A DNA stretch of 64,000 nt from Flavivirga eckloniae (GTDB taxonomy: Bacteria; Bacteroidota; Bacteroidia; Flavobacteriales; Flavobacteriaceae), in contig NZ_CP025791.1 in the NCBI RefSeq assembly GCF_002886045.1, positions 3,859,001 through 3,923,000 of the forward strand. Direction: 5' to 3'. The position numbers and the translations under genes were made by a program. The notes beneath the pieces are model-generated. The model was not told where the DNA came from. It worked only from the letters and a program-made list of their open reading frames with translations, and did no database searches. Shown here in pieces: positions 45,370 to 52,848 of this stretch (position 1 is the stretch's first letter; each line of letters starts with the position of its first letter).

Positions 45370-46200
45370 ATGAAAACAACCAACCAAATTTTTACAACTG
45401 TTATAGCAGCGCTATTATTGCTAAGCCCTGTTACTCTCCTTGCCCAAGAAGAAGCTCCAAAGCGTCCTGAACTTATTGCCGTAACTACCATGCATTGGAA
45501 TATGGATATGGAAGATTTTGATATGAAAACATGGAAGGCTATCGAGAAAGAGTTCTTGGAAAAAGTAATCATGAAAAACGAATATATCATGAATGCTTCT
45601 GTTTATACGCATTTATTTACAGCAGACAATACAGAATTGATTTATGTGCAAACATTTGCTTCATGGGAAGACATGGGTAAGTTTGCGGATAGAAATACCG
45701 AATTAATTAAAGAAGCATGGCCCGATGAAGCCGAAAGGAAGGCTTTTATGAAAAAGCGCATGGCCTATTATGCTAACGAACACTCCGACGAAATTTATGC
45801 AACCGTACCTGGAGTTAAGTTAATGACCGAAAAGCCTACAAAGGATATGGTAACTTACGTTAGAAAAAATCATTTTTCATTTCCGGAGGATGGTACAAAA
45901 GAAGAGTTTAAAGCTCTGAAAAAAGAATGGTTTGATACCGTTATAAGTAAAAATGAGCATATAAAAGCATATTATCCGCATGTACATGCATGGGGATCTG
46001 ATAGAACCGAATACATGGAAGCATTTTTTCTTGATTCCATGGGAGATTTAGATAAAATGTACGACAGAAATTCTGAACTATTGAAAGAAGCATTTCCAGA
46101 TGAAGAAGCTAAAAAAGCTAAAGGTAAAGCATGGAGTAAATATTTTACTGGTGTTCACGGAGATTATTTATATACATGGATACACGATCTTTCTAAATAA
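45370..46200 (+). CDS. Exported protein with an internal duplication of about 110 residues
   Basis: A 276-residue protein with a signal peptide (FTTVIAALLLLSPVTLLAQ). The mature protein is two similar halves, about residues 30-145 and 155-276. In parallel they read KEFLEKVIMKNEYIMNASVYTHL / KEWFDTVISKNEHIKAYYPHVH (shown as matching segments), then FASWEDMGKFADRNTELIKEAWPDEAE and FLDSMGDLDKMYDRNSELLKEAFPDEEA. The pattern of strands and helices is reminiscent of dimeric alpha/beta-barrel domains fused in tandem. I do not recognise the family; no neighbour suggests a role. Confidence 0.75.
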   Translation: MKTTNQIFTTVIAALLLLSPVTLLAQEEAPKRPELIAVTTMHWNMDMEDFDMKTWKAIEKEFLEKVIMKNEYIMNASVYTHLFTADNTELIYVQTFASWEDMGKFADRNTELIKEAWPDEAERKAFMKKRMAYYANEHSDEIYATVPGVKLMTEKPTKDMVTYVRKNHFSFPEDGTKEEFKALKKEWFDTVISKNEHIKAYYPHVHAWGSDRTEYMEAFFLDSMGDLDKMYDRNSELLKEAFPDEEAKKAKGKAWSKYFTGVHGDYLYTWIHDLSK

Positions 46201-46567
46201 TGTGAAACGCTATATTATCTCATAGATTTATATATTGCTTATAAAGATTGTTTTGGCTTTTCGACTACGCTTAAAATAAACCGTAGCCGAGGTACTCAAA
46301 TAAAATTTGACACCCTAAAAAGGAGAGATTCCCGCTTCAAAAGCTACGCTTCATATCTTCAGACAAAATATATTTTGTTTTTGATAGCGTTCGGAATAAT
46401 ACAGTTTTATAAGTAAAGTTTAGAGGCTGCTTGAAAAGTAAAATAGATATCACTTTAAGTTTTGTCGAAATAATTAATCCCTTTATTAATACAAATTTCG
46501 AAAACTTCAACCTGATAAGTAAATTGCTATGCGATTCATGCAGCTTCTTTTGTTTGCTATGTTAAAC
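46201..46567. other. Gap with degenerate intergenic-repeat remnants
   Basis: About 370 bp without a gene. Bases 46259-46350 hold remnants of the TCGACTACGC / GCGTAGTCGA repeat. At 46422-46438, gaggctgcttgaaaagt resembles the terminal sequence of the element at 4055. A possible complementary cag-cttc block occurs near 46540. It is probably a decayed element. Confidence 0.4.
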
Positions 46568-46598
46568 TTGTAGAACCTTTTATTAAAACGTAATATTG
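46568..46598 (+). promoter_or_regulatory. Probable promoter of the PhnA-like gene
   Basis: TTG at 46568-46570, 20 bp, then TAATATTG at 46591-46598 (one mismatch to TAnnTTTG). The start codon is 18 bp further on. Confidence 0.5.
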
Positions 46599-46616
46599 CA
46601 AAAACTAAAGTTAAGC

Positions 46617-47195
46617 ATGAGCGTATTACAAACATTACAGGAAAGAAGTAACAATACCTGCGAATTATGCACCTCGACAGAGGGATTAAAACAGTATACC
46701 ATCCCGCCGTCGTTAAACGAAAATGTAGCTAACGATGTGTTGGTTTGTAAAACCTGTTCAGATCAAATAGAAGGTCATGCAGAAATGGATGCAAACCATT
46801 GGAGATGTTTAAACGATAGTATGTGGAGTGAACATGCAGCTGTGCAAATTATGGCTTGGAGAATGCTACAAAGACTACGAAACGAAGGCTGGCCAAAAGA
46901 TTTGTTAGACATGATGTATTTAGATGATGATGCTTTAGCTCTGGCGCGTGCCACTGGAGAACATGAAGATCCAGATAATAAGATTGTTCATAGAGATGTA
47001 AATGGTGTGGTTTTAAAAACCGGAGATGCCGTAGTTTTAGTAAAAGATTTAAAAGTAAAAGGCTCCAGTATGGTAGCTAAACAAGGTACGGCTGTTAGAA
47101 ATATTCGTTTAGATCGTGACAATGCCGAATACATAGAAGGTAAAGTAGGCGCACAACAAATAGTTATTATTACTAAGTACGTGAAGAAATTGTAA
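46617..47195 (+). CDS. PhnA/YjdM-family zinc-ribbon protein
   Basis: A 192-residue protein. The N-terminus carries a zinc ribbon made of CELC (residues about 15-18) and CKTC (about 43-46). The C-terminal domain (VHRDVNGVVLKTGDAVVLVKDLKVKGSS, seen as GDAVVLVKDLKVKG, then AKQGTAVRNIRL) is the conserved PhnA beta domain. Despite the historical name it does not hydrolyse phosphonoacetate, and its function is unknown. The start is the ATG at 46617 (MSVLQTLQERSNNTCELC); an upstream in-frame TTG overlaps the promoter box. It is longer than E. coli YjdM (about 110 residues), with an extra middle segment. Confidence 0.88.
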   Translation: MSVLQTLQERSNNTCELCTSTEGLKQYTIPPSLNENVANDVLVCKTCSDQIEGHAEMDANHWRCLNDSMWSEHAAVQIMAWRMLQRLRNEGWPKDLLDMMYLDDDALALARATGEHEDPDNKIVHRDVNGVVLKTGDAVVLVKDLKVKGSSMVAKQGTAVRNIRLDRDNAEYIEGKVGAQQIVIITKYVKKL

Positions 47196-47210
47196 GTCTT
47201 ACAGCCTATA

Positions 47211-47687
47211 CTATTCCAGTTCAATATTTTCAATATCCAAACGCATATTAATCATGTGTTTTTTAAACCCTGCTTTTTCGTAAGCTTTAATAGCGGGGAT
47301 ATTGTCGTTGTAAACATCAAGTCTTATTTCAAAAACATGTCGAGCTTTGCACCATTTCAATAAAGCATCAACAATCATTTTGTTTAGGCGTTTGCCTCTA
47401 TGTGCTTCAGAAACATACATAAAACCCAGATAGCCTTGATGGGTATGTTTTAAATAATGTCTGTCTGTTTTAATTTTTGCATATCCAGAAGCCACAATGT
47501 TACCGTTAATTTCTGCAACAAACACTTCCGAATCTTCATGGGTTATTAACTCATCAATGTTGTAATAATTAATATCGCCGTCTTTTATTGTAGGATTAAA
47601 AGGACGTTCAGCAATAATAACACCCTGTTCGAATTCCAGTAAAACAGGTAAGTCGTTTAATGTTGCTTTTCTAACTATTATAGACAT
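47211..47687 (-). CDS. GNAT-family N-acetyltransferase
   Basis: A 158-residue acetyltransferase. Motif A (GFMYVSEAHRGKRLNKMIVDALLKW) has RGKRLN for the CoA pyrophosphate, and the C-terminal IPAIKAYEKAGFKKHMINMRL closes the fold. It starts IIVRKATLNDLPVLLEFEQ. It is 3 bp downstream of the NTF2-like gene on the same strand. Substrate unknown; resemblance to ribosomal-protein or amine acetyltransferases cannot be resolved by eye. Confidence 0.88.
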   Translation of the reverse strand: MSIIVRKATLNDLPVLLEFEQGVIIAERPFNPTIKDGDINYYNIDELITHEDSEVFVAEINGNIVASGYAKIKTDRHYLKHTHQGYLGFMYVSEAHRGKRLNKMIVDALLKWCKARHVFEIRLDVYNDNIPAIKAYEKAGFKKHMINMRLDIENIELE

Positions 47688-47690
47688 GGA

Positions 47691-48122
47691 TTAACTCGAA
47701 GTGTCGGCAATAATCTTCCATTTGCCATCTATTTTTTTAAAGATAATCATAAAAATACCATCAGCATTTCCAACCTCACGCTTTAAATGATATTCGCCCA
47801 TAACATAATAAGCACCCTCAGCTATCTTGGTAACCGCATTTATTCTAAAATTTAGCTTTCCGGTATGATCTTCTGTAGGGTAGGCTTTTTTGTACCGCTC
47901 TAATGTGTTTTCCCAACCATGAGTTACGCCATTGCTGGTATAAAACTTAAGCGAATCACTTTTCCAGTAGCTCTCCATAAATTCGTCAATATTATTATCG
48001 GACCAAGCCAGGCGTTGTTTTTTTAAAACTTTAAGAATAGCTTTTTTATCACTTTCCTCAGAAGTTTGAGAGTAACCGTTAAAAATAGAAACTAAGCAAA
48101 ATAGTAATATTAACTTTTTCAT
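47691..48122 (-). CDS. Exported NTF2-like (SnoaL/DUF4440) protein
   Basis: A 143-residue protein. The start is set at the ATG (complement 48120-48122) because it opens a signal peptide (KKLILLFCLVSIFNGYSQ); the frame is open for 28 more codons upstream without useful sequence. The mature part shows the NTF2-like cone fold pattern: KAILKVLKKQRLAWSDNNID, FMESYWKSDSLKFYTSNG, ERYKKAYP, and the final FMIIFKKIDGKWKIIADTSS. Such domains bind small molecules or act as enzymes; no specific function can be assigned. Confidence 0.85.
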   Translation of the reverse strand: MKKLILLFCLVSIFNGYSQTSEESDKKAILKVLKKQRLAWSDNNIDEFMESYWKSDSLKFYTSNGVTHGWENTLERYKKAYPTEDHTGKLNFRINAVTKIAEGAYYVMGEYHLKREVGNADGIFMIIFKKIDGKWKIIADTSS

Positions 48123-48231
48123 TATTGATGCATTAAGGTATGTTACGAAAGGTAAAAATAACGAAATATTGATATTAATATGGTTACTTGTCGATGAAAT
48201 TGACATTGAATTTTTTTTTATCCAGAGTTAA

Positions 48232-48300
48232 AATCGATTGATCGAATAATTAAGGTAGTAACTTTTTGTTTCTATACTTTTACTTCGAAATCAATCGATT
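48232..48300. promoter_or_regulatory. 10-bp inverted repeat flanking a promoter region
   Basis: aatcgattga (48232-48241) and tcaatcgatt (48291-48300) are perfect inverted copies 49 bp apart, upstream of the STAS-like gene. The interval holds TTTTTG and TATACTTTTA, weak promoter-like boxes. It could be a pair of operator half-sites. Confidence 0.4.
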
Positions 48301-48345
48301 AATATCCCTCATATCTATCATTGAGTAACTTAAAATATTAGAACT

Positions 48346-48624
48346 ATGGATTTAAAAATTTCTAGCTGCAACAATTTTTTTAAGATTAAAGGTATCTTAA
48401 ACAGAAACAATTTAGAGGTATTTCAAAACGAGTTTCAAAACATTTTTGAAAGAGTAAATAATCTAACTATTAGTATTCAAGATATAGAAAGTATGGACCG
48501 TTACGGTGTTAATGCTTTCGCAGCACTTCATAATGAAGCCATCCAAAAGAACAAAAATTTATCTATTATAGGTTTAGGGTGTAAAGACCTATATAATCAT
48601 TTCAAGGCGGAAAACGCCGCATAA
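48346..48624 (+). CDS. STAS-like domain protein
   Basis: A 92-residue single-domain protein. The order of strands and helices (FFKIKGILNRNNLEVFQNEF, NNLTISIQDIESMDRYGVNAFAALHNEA, KNLSIIGLG) fits the STAS fold of anti-sigma-factor antagonists and MlaB. The position corresponding to the phosphorylatable Ser/Thr reads DRYGVN and contains no Ser or Thr, so classical phospho-switching is unlikely. It converges with the DUF4407 gene, 9 bp apart. Function unknown. Confidence 0.7.
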   Translation: MDLKISSCNNFFKIKGILNRNNLEVFQNEFQNIFERVNNLTISIQDIESMDRYGVNAFAALHNEAIQKNKNLSIIGLGCKDLYNHFKAENAA

Positions 48625-48633
48625 CATAGAGAT

Positions 48634-49734
48634 CTAGAAGGCGTTTTTTTGATGCTTGAAAAAGGCATCAGCTTGTAGCTGCATTAGTTCTCTCGTTTTT
48701 TTGCGCTTATAAGTATACAATTCGTCTTCACTCTCTATGTCGTTATAAATACGGTCGTTAATAGCATGATCTGCTTTTAACAAAGCTTCACGTTGATTTT
48801 TGTTTTGAAGCACATTGGTTTTAACGGCTGTTTCCTGATCTTCTAATTTATAGTCGTAAGCACTTTTTGGAGCTAGTAGTTTTGCGATTATAGGAGAGGT
48901 TTCAATCGCTAAAAACAATAGAAAAATAAAAAAGGAAGGTAGCCAAGGCAATTCACCTAATGCATTTACGCGAGCCATTAAACCATCAAAGTTATTAATA
49001 ATGGGTTGCGAACTTGCCACTTGGGTTTCATAATCACCCTTAAGTAAAGCAATTTGAGTTTCTATAGCTGTTATTTTAGCTTTGTTTTCTATTTTTAATT
49101 GTTGTAACTCAGTGAGTAAAGCATCATGTTTGTCTCGTTTTTCTTTGTAAACAGGACCTTTGCCTAATAATTTAGTGCCAGCGGTTCCTTCTGCCTCAGC
49201 AATATAAGTGTCGTATAGAGCATTTACTTCAGCTTCTTTGGTATCTATATCGTTTTGTAAACCAGCTATTTCATTTTGGAGCGCTTCAATAGAGGGTGTG
49301 AATTGCTCTGAAATTTGATTCTTATTAGCTAGCGTTAGCGCATTCTTTTGTTCGAGTAACACCTGATTGATTTCTTTTTCAAAAATCTTTAATTCTAATG
49401 GCTTCGATATTACAATCGCAATAATAATAGCTAGAATTATTCTGGGAGATGCCTGTATAAGTTCATCTGTAAAATTCCCGGTTTTTTTAATGGTAGAGAC
49501 GATATATCTGTCTAAATTAAAAATAAGTAATCCCCAGATGAAGCCAAAAACAATGGCTGTAAATACATTGTCGAAAACCGTATAGAGGGCATAGCTAGCG
49601 GCTATAAAAGCCATAACTGCAGTAAAGAAAACAGTGGCGCCAATACCTGCATATTTGTTTTGCTCGCCTTTTGAACATTGTTCCAAAATGTCGGTATCGG
49701 AACCCGAGCAGGTAATAAAAAATTGCTTTAACAT
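48634..49734 (-). CDS. DUF4407 domain membrane protein
   Basis: A 366-residue protein. Four membrane helices are apparent: GATVFFTAVMAFIAASYALY, TAIVFGFIWGLLIFNLDRYI, RIILAIIIAIVISKPLELKI and, near residue 280, LPSFFIFLLFLAIETSPII. Between the third and fourth is a long coiled coil (residues about 150-255, with IEALQNEIAGLQNDIDTKEA). This matches DUF4407, a Bacteroidota and actinobacterial family of unknown function. The YIVSTIKKTGNF and LDRY motifs after helix two are conserved in the family. Confidence 0.85.
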   Translation of the reverse strand: MLKQFFITCSGSDTDILEQCSKGEQNKYAGIGATVFFTAVMAFIAASYALYTVFDNVFTAIVFGFIWGLLIFNLDRYIVSTIKKTGNFTDELIQASPRIILAIIIAIVISKPLELKIFEKEINQVLLEQKNALTLANKNQISEQFTPSIEALQNEIAGLQNDIDTKEAEVNALYDTYIAEAEGTAGTKLLGKGPVYKEKRDKHDALLTELQQLKIENKAKITAIETQIALLKGDYETQVASSQPIINNFDGLMARVNALGELPWLPSFFIFLLFLAIETSPIIAKLLAPKSAYDYKLEDQETAVKTNVLQNKNQREALLKADHAINDRIYNDIESEDELYTYKRKKTRELMQLQADAFFKHQKNAF

Positions 49735-49817
49735 AATTCGTTCTGATTTGATTGATTGACTATTAGAACGTAAAGCCCACCTATTTGTTACATAATCCTA
49801 TATAAAAGATGAGGTGT

Positions 49818-50696
49818 TTATGTTTTTTTAGACCGAATACTTTCTATAATAACCGTAGAAATAATTAATGTGCCCCCGATAAAAACATTACGATTTGGAA
49901 TCTCTTTTAAGAAAATAAATGCTAGGATAATAGCATAAAGTGGTTGCGTGCTAAGAATAATGCTTGCAGTACTAGCAGAAAAGTGTTTAAGACTTTTTAT
50001 AAATAAGCTATGGCCTATTGCTGTTGCTAATAGAGCTAACATTATAATATACGGGTATTGCGTTTTGATTTCGGAAACCCCTAAGAAATATAAAGCTGGA
50101 GATAAAACAATGGTAACCACAAAAAGCTGATATACCATCACCATGGTGCCATTATATTTATGAGAACTACTTTTTAGAATAATGTTTCGCAATGAAAATA
50201 ATAAAGCGGATATGACTCCCCAAATAACACCTTTTACATCAGATTTTGCAATATTAAACTCTGGTACCAGCATATAAATACCAATTAAAACCAAAGCGCC
50301 TAAAAGCAGATGGACTTTATTGAACTTTGTTTTTGTAAGCAAGGGTTCGAGTATAGATGTTAACGCAGGAAACGTAAATAACGATAAGACACCAATTGAG
50401 ACATTTGAAATTTTTATTGAATAGAAATAAGTCACCCAATGACCTGCTAGAAATAAAGCGCTTATAAAAAATGTTGATTTATCTCTTGTCGAGTATATTT
50501 TTAAACTGATTTTATTTACTCTGCAGAATAGGTATAATATAATCAAAGCGAGCGAAGAACGCCACCAAATTATAACTGGGGTAGGCATATCGATATACTT
50601 TCCCAAAACGGCAGAAGAACTTATTAGCAGGGTCGCAAAACTAAGTTCCAGAACATTTTTTATATGTTGGCTTTTCATGATGTATTCGGAAGTCAT
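49818..50696 (-). CDS. EamA/DMT-superfamily transporter
   Basis: A 292-residue permease with ten predicted helices in two EamA repeats (residues about 12-140 and 155-290). Visible segments are LSFATLLISSSAVLGKYIDMP, VGVLSLFTFPALTSILEPLL and ASTASIILSTQPLYAIILAF, the last two being the family hallmark at the end of each repeat. Such carriers export or import amino acids, nucleotides or drugs; the substrate is unknown. An alternative start six codons in (complement 50678) gives MKSQHIKN and is as plausible as the one used. Confidence 0.88.
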   Translation of the reverse strand: MTSEYIMKSQHIKNVLELSFATLLISSSAVLGKYIDMPTPVIIWWRSSLALIILYLFCRVNKISLKIYSTRDKSTFFISALFLAGHWVTYFYSIKISNVSIGVLSLFTFPALTSILEPLLTKTKFNKVHLLLGALVLIGIYMLVPEFNIAKSDVKGVIWGVISALLFSLRNIILKSSSHKYNGTMVMVYQLFVVTIVLSPALYFLGVSEIKTQYPYIIMLALLATAIGHSLFIKSLKHFSASTASIILSTQPLYAIILAFIFLKEIPNRNVFIGGTLIISTVIIESIRSKKT

Positions 50697-50792
50697 ATAA
50701 CAAACCTAACCCCGTTAAATTTGTCTGTTTTTTTAAGAGCCAGGTTAAAGCGTGTTATATATTGAAGCTTCAAAAATAAGAAACCCGAAAAA

Positions 50793-52181
50793 CTATTTAG
50801 ATAATTCTACAAAGTATTTATAGAACAAAGGAATCGTTTCAATCCCCTTTAAATAATTAAAGATTCCAAAATGCTCGTTTGGTGAGTGAATGGCATCACT
50901 ATCTAAACCAAAGCCCATAAGTATGGTTTTACTCTTTAGTTCCTGTTCAAAGAGGGCCACAATAGGAATACTACCACCACTACGTTGTGGAATAGGTGTT
51001 TTACCAAAAGTATCTTGATATGCTTTGCTGGCTGCCTTATAACCTATACTGTTTATAGGAGTTACATAGCCTTGTCCACCATGGTGTGGGGTTACTTTTA
51101 CTGTTACACCTTTAGGGGCTATGCTTTCAAAATGATCCTTAAACAGTTGCGTTATGTTTTCCCAGTCCTGATGTGGCACCAAACGCATAGAGATTTTTGC
51201 ATAAGCTTTACTTGCAATTACTGTTTTAGCACCCTCACCTGTGTAACCTCCCCAAATACCATTAACATCAAGGGTAGGGCGGATGGAATTACGTTCGTTG
51301 GTTGTATATCCCGTTTCGCCATAAACGTCGTTTATGTCTAATGCTTTTTTATAATGATCTAAACTAAATGGCGCTTTAGCCATTTCTGCCCGTTCTTCAT
51401 CAGACAATTCTTCAACATTATCATAAAATCCAGGTATGGTAATATGATTGTTTTCATCATGAAGTGATGCGATCATTTTGGTTAAAACATTTATAGGATT
51501 AGCCACAGCACCTCCGTATAAACCAGAGTGTAAATCACGATTAGGTCCTGTAACTTCAACTTCAACATAACTCAGTCCACGTAATCCTGTTGTGATAGAC
51601 GGTACATCTTGAGCGATCATACCGGTATCTGAGATAAGAATAACATCGTTCTTTAGCTTTTCCCGATTGTTTTTTACAAATATACCAAGGTTAGCACTAC
51701 CTACTTCTTCTTCACCTTCGATCATAAACTTTACATTGCATGGTAGTTGATTTGTAGATGACATAAACTCCATAGCTTTTACATGCATGTACATTTGTCC
51801 CTTGTCATCGCATGCACCACGAGCAAAAATAGCACCCTCAGGGTGTAATGCAGTTTTTTTAATTACAGGCTCAAAAGGTGGTGAATCCCAAAGATTTATA
51901 GGGTCTGGTGGTTGCACATCGTAATGACCATAAACCAATACCGTAGGAAGGTTTTTATCTATAATTTTTTCGCCATATACGATAGGGTATCCATCTGTTT
52001 TACAGATTTCTACAGCATCGCAACCGGCTTTCTCTAAACTGTTTTTAATAGCTTCGGCTGTTTTTAAAACATCATTTCGGTAAGCAGAATCGGCACTTAT
52101 AGAGGGAACTTTAAGTAGTTCTATAAGTTCATTTAAAAATCGATCCTTGTTTTCCTTTATATATGATTGAATGTTATTCAT
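50793..52181 (-). CDS. M20-family dipeptidase
   Basis: A 462-residue di-zinc peptidase of the M20 (PepV/carnosinase-like) family. Metal and catalytic residues are in VYGHYDVQPPDP (His and Asp), ARGACDDKGQ (bridging Asp), MIEGEEEVGSANLG (the Glu general base and a Glu ligand), ISDTGM (Asp) and DAIHSPNEHFGI (C-terminal His). The lid or dimerisation domain lies at about residues 190-340. It is expected to act on cytoplasmic or periplasmic dipeptides; no signal peptide is seen. It is monocistronic. Confidence 0.93.
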   Translation of the reverse strand: MNNIQSYIKENKDRFLNELIELLKVPSISADSAYRNDVLKTAEAIKNSLEKAGCDAVEICKTDGYPIVYGEKIIDKNLPTVLVYGHYDVQPPDPINLWDSPPFEPVIKKTALHPEGAIFARGACDDKGQMYMHVKAMEFMSSTNQLPCNVKFMIEGEEEVGSANLGIFVKNNREKLKNDVILISDTGMIAQDVPSITTGLRGLSYVEVEVTGPNRDLHSGLYGGAVANPINVLTKMIASLHDENNHITIPGFYDNVEELSDEERAEMAKAPFSLDHYKKALDINDVYGETGYTTNERNSIRPTLDVNGIWGGYTGEGAKTVIASKAYAKISMRLVPHQDWENITQLFKDHFESIAPKGVTVKVTPHHGGQGYVTPINSIGYKAASKAYQDTFGKTPIPQRSGGSIPIVALFEQELKSKTILMGFGLDSDAIHSPNEHFGIFNYLKGIETIPLFYKYFVELSK

Positions 52182-52436
52182 GAGATTAGTTGTATAGTTT
52201 TATGAATGGAATAATTATTTAAACGGTCATATTTGACATATTTAGACAGCGTTCAACACGGTATCTTCTGTTAAATCTATAACTAGTAAGGGTATTCATT
52301 TAGTTGCGTTCAGAGCATTAGAACTTTGATGGTAAAAGTTCCATTCAAAAATATGAAAAAAAGAATGTTTTTGAGGGGTAATACCCATACGATTATTGGA
52401 GTGTGATAATTTATTTTATAATTTAATTATATTGAG

Positions 52437-52467
52437 TTTGCTATTTAAAAATCTTAATTTATATTTG
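52437..52467 (+). promoter_or_regulatory. Promoter of tRNA-Leu
   Basis: TTTG at 52437-52440, exactly 19 bp, then TATATTTG at 52460-52467 is a perfect match to the Bacteroidota promoter consensus. Transcription would begin about 5 nt before the tRNA. Confidence 0.85.
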
Positions 52468-52477
52468 CAGTCCTTTT

Positions 52478-52559
52478 GCGGGCGTGGTGGAATTGGTAGA
52501 CACGCTAGACTTAGGATCTAGTGCCGCGAGGTGTGAGAGTTCGAGTCTCTCCGCCCGCA
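52478..52559 (+). tRNA. tRNA-Leu (anticodon UAG)
   Basis: An 82-nt tRNA without an encoded CCA. The acceptor stem is GCGGGCG (52478-52484) paired with CGCCCGC (52552-52558), followed by the discriminator A. The anticodon arm is CTAGA-CTTAGGA-TCTAG with anticodon TAG at 52512-52514, reading CUA codons. A long variable arm (GCCGCGAGGT region) and the GTTCGAGTC T-arm confirm a class II leucine tRNA. It is the only tRNA in the window, with its own promoter and terminator. Confidence 0.97.
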
Positions 52560-52570
52560 CAGCAAGGAAA

Positions 52571-52598
52571 AAGCTTCTCAGCAATGAGAGGCTTTTTT
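52571..52598 (+). terminator. Terminator of tRNA-Leu
   Basis: aagcttctca (52571-52580) pairs with tgagaggctt (52585-52594) with one G-U, loop GCAA, followed by a T run. Confidence 0.88.
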
Positions 52599-52604
52599 GT
52601 TTCC

Positions 52605-52690
52605 ATTAGTTTCGTGGTACTTGGAAGAGAGAAAAAGTTAAGCTTACAATTCCAGAAATAATAAAAATCAACAGTTTAAAAGATTTTAAA
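52605..52690 (+). repeat. Dispersed repeat, copy A
   Basis: Bases from about 52600 (tttccattagtttcgtgg onwards through acttggaagaga) and 52665 (atcaacagtttaaaagatt) match the region 55224-55276 (copy B) at roughly 80 percent and 18 of 19 bases, with about 40 bp deleted between them in B. It lies directly downstream of the tRNA terminator. Confidence 0.5.
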
Positions 52691-52691
52691 G

Positions 52692-52732
52692 AAAAGGTCT
52701 AGAAAGTCAAACTTACTTTTTAGACCTTTTTT
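52692..52732 (+). terminator. Strong hairpin terminator with no obvious gene
   Basis: aaaaggtctagaaagt (52692-52707) pairs with actttttagacctttt (52715-52730) over 16 bp with one G-U, loop of 7, followed by TT. It lies 100 bp after the tRNA terminator with no reading frame of note between, so it may end a read-through or a small transcript. It could also act in the opposite direction for the protease gene. Confidence 0.6.
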
Positions 52733-52848
52733 CGTTTCTAGCTTCGCATAAGGTGTATATTATGTTTTTAGAGCTTAATATTCCGAGGTAGTAAAATTCA
52801 GGATTTTATTTTTGGAATTTAATACCTCGGTAGAAGCCCACTAAATTA

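Noticed and set aside
46596-46616. Upstream in-frame TTG as the start of the PhnA-like gene
   Set aside because: It falls within the probable promoter box, and the family usually begins close to the first zinc-binding Cys pair, as it does from the ATG at 46617.
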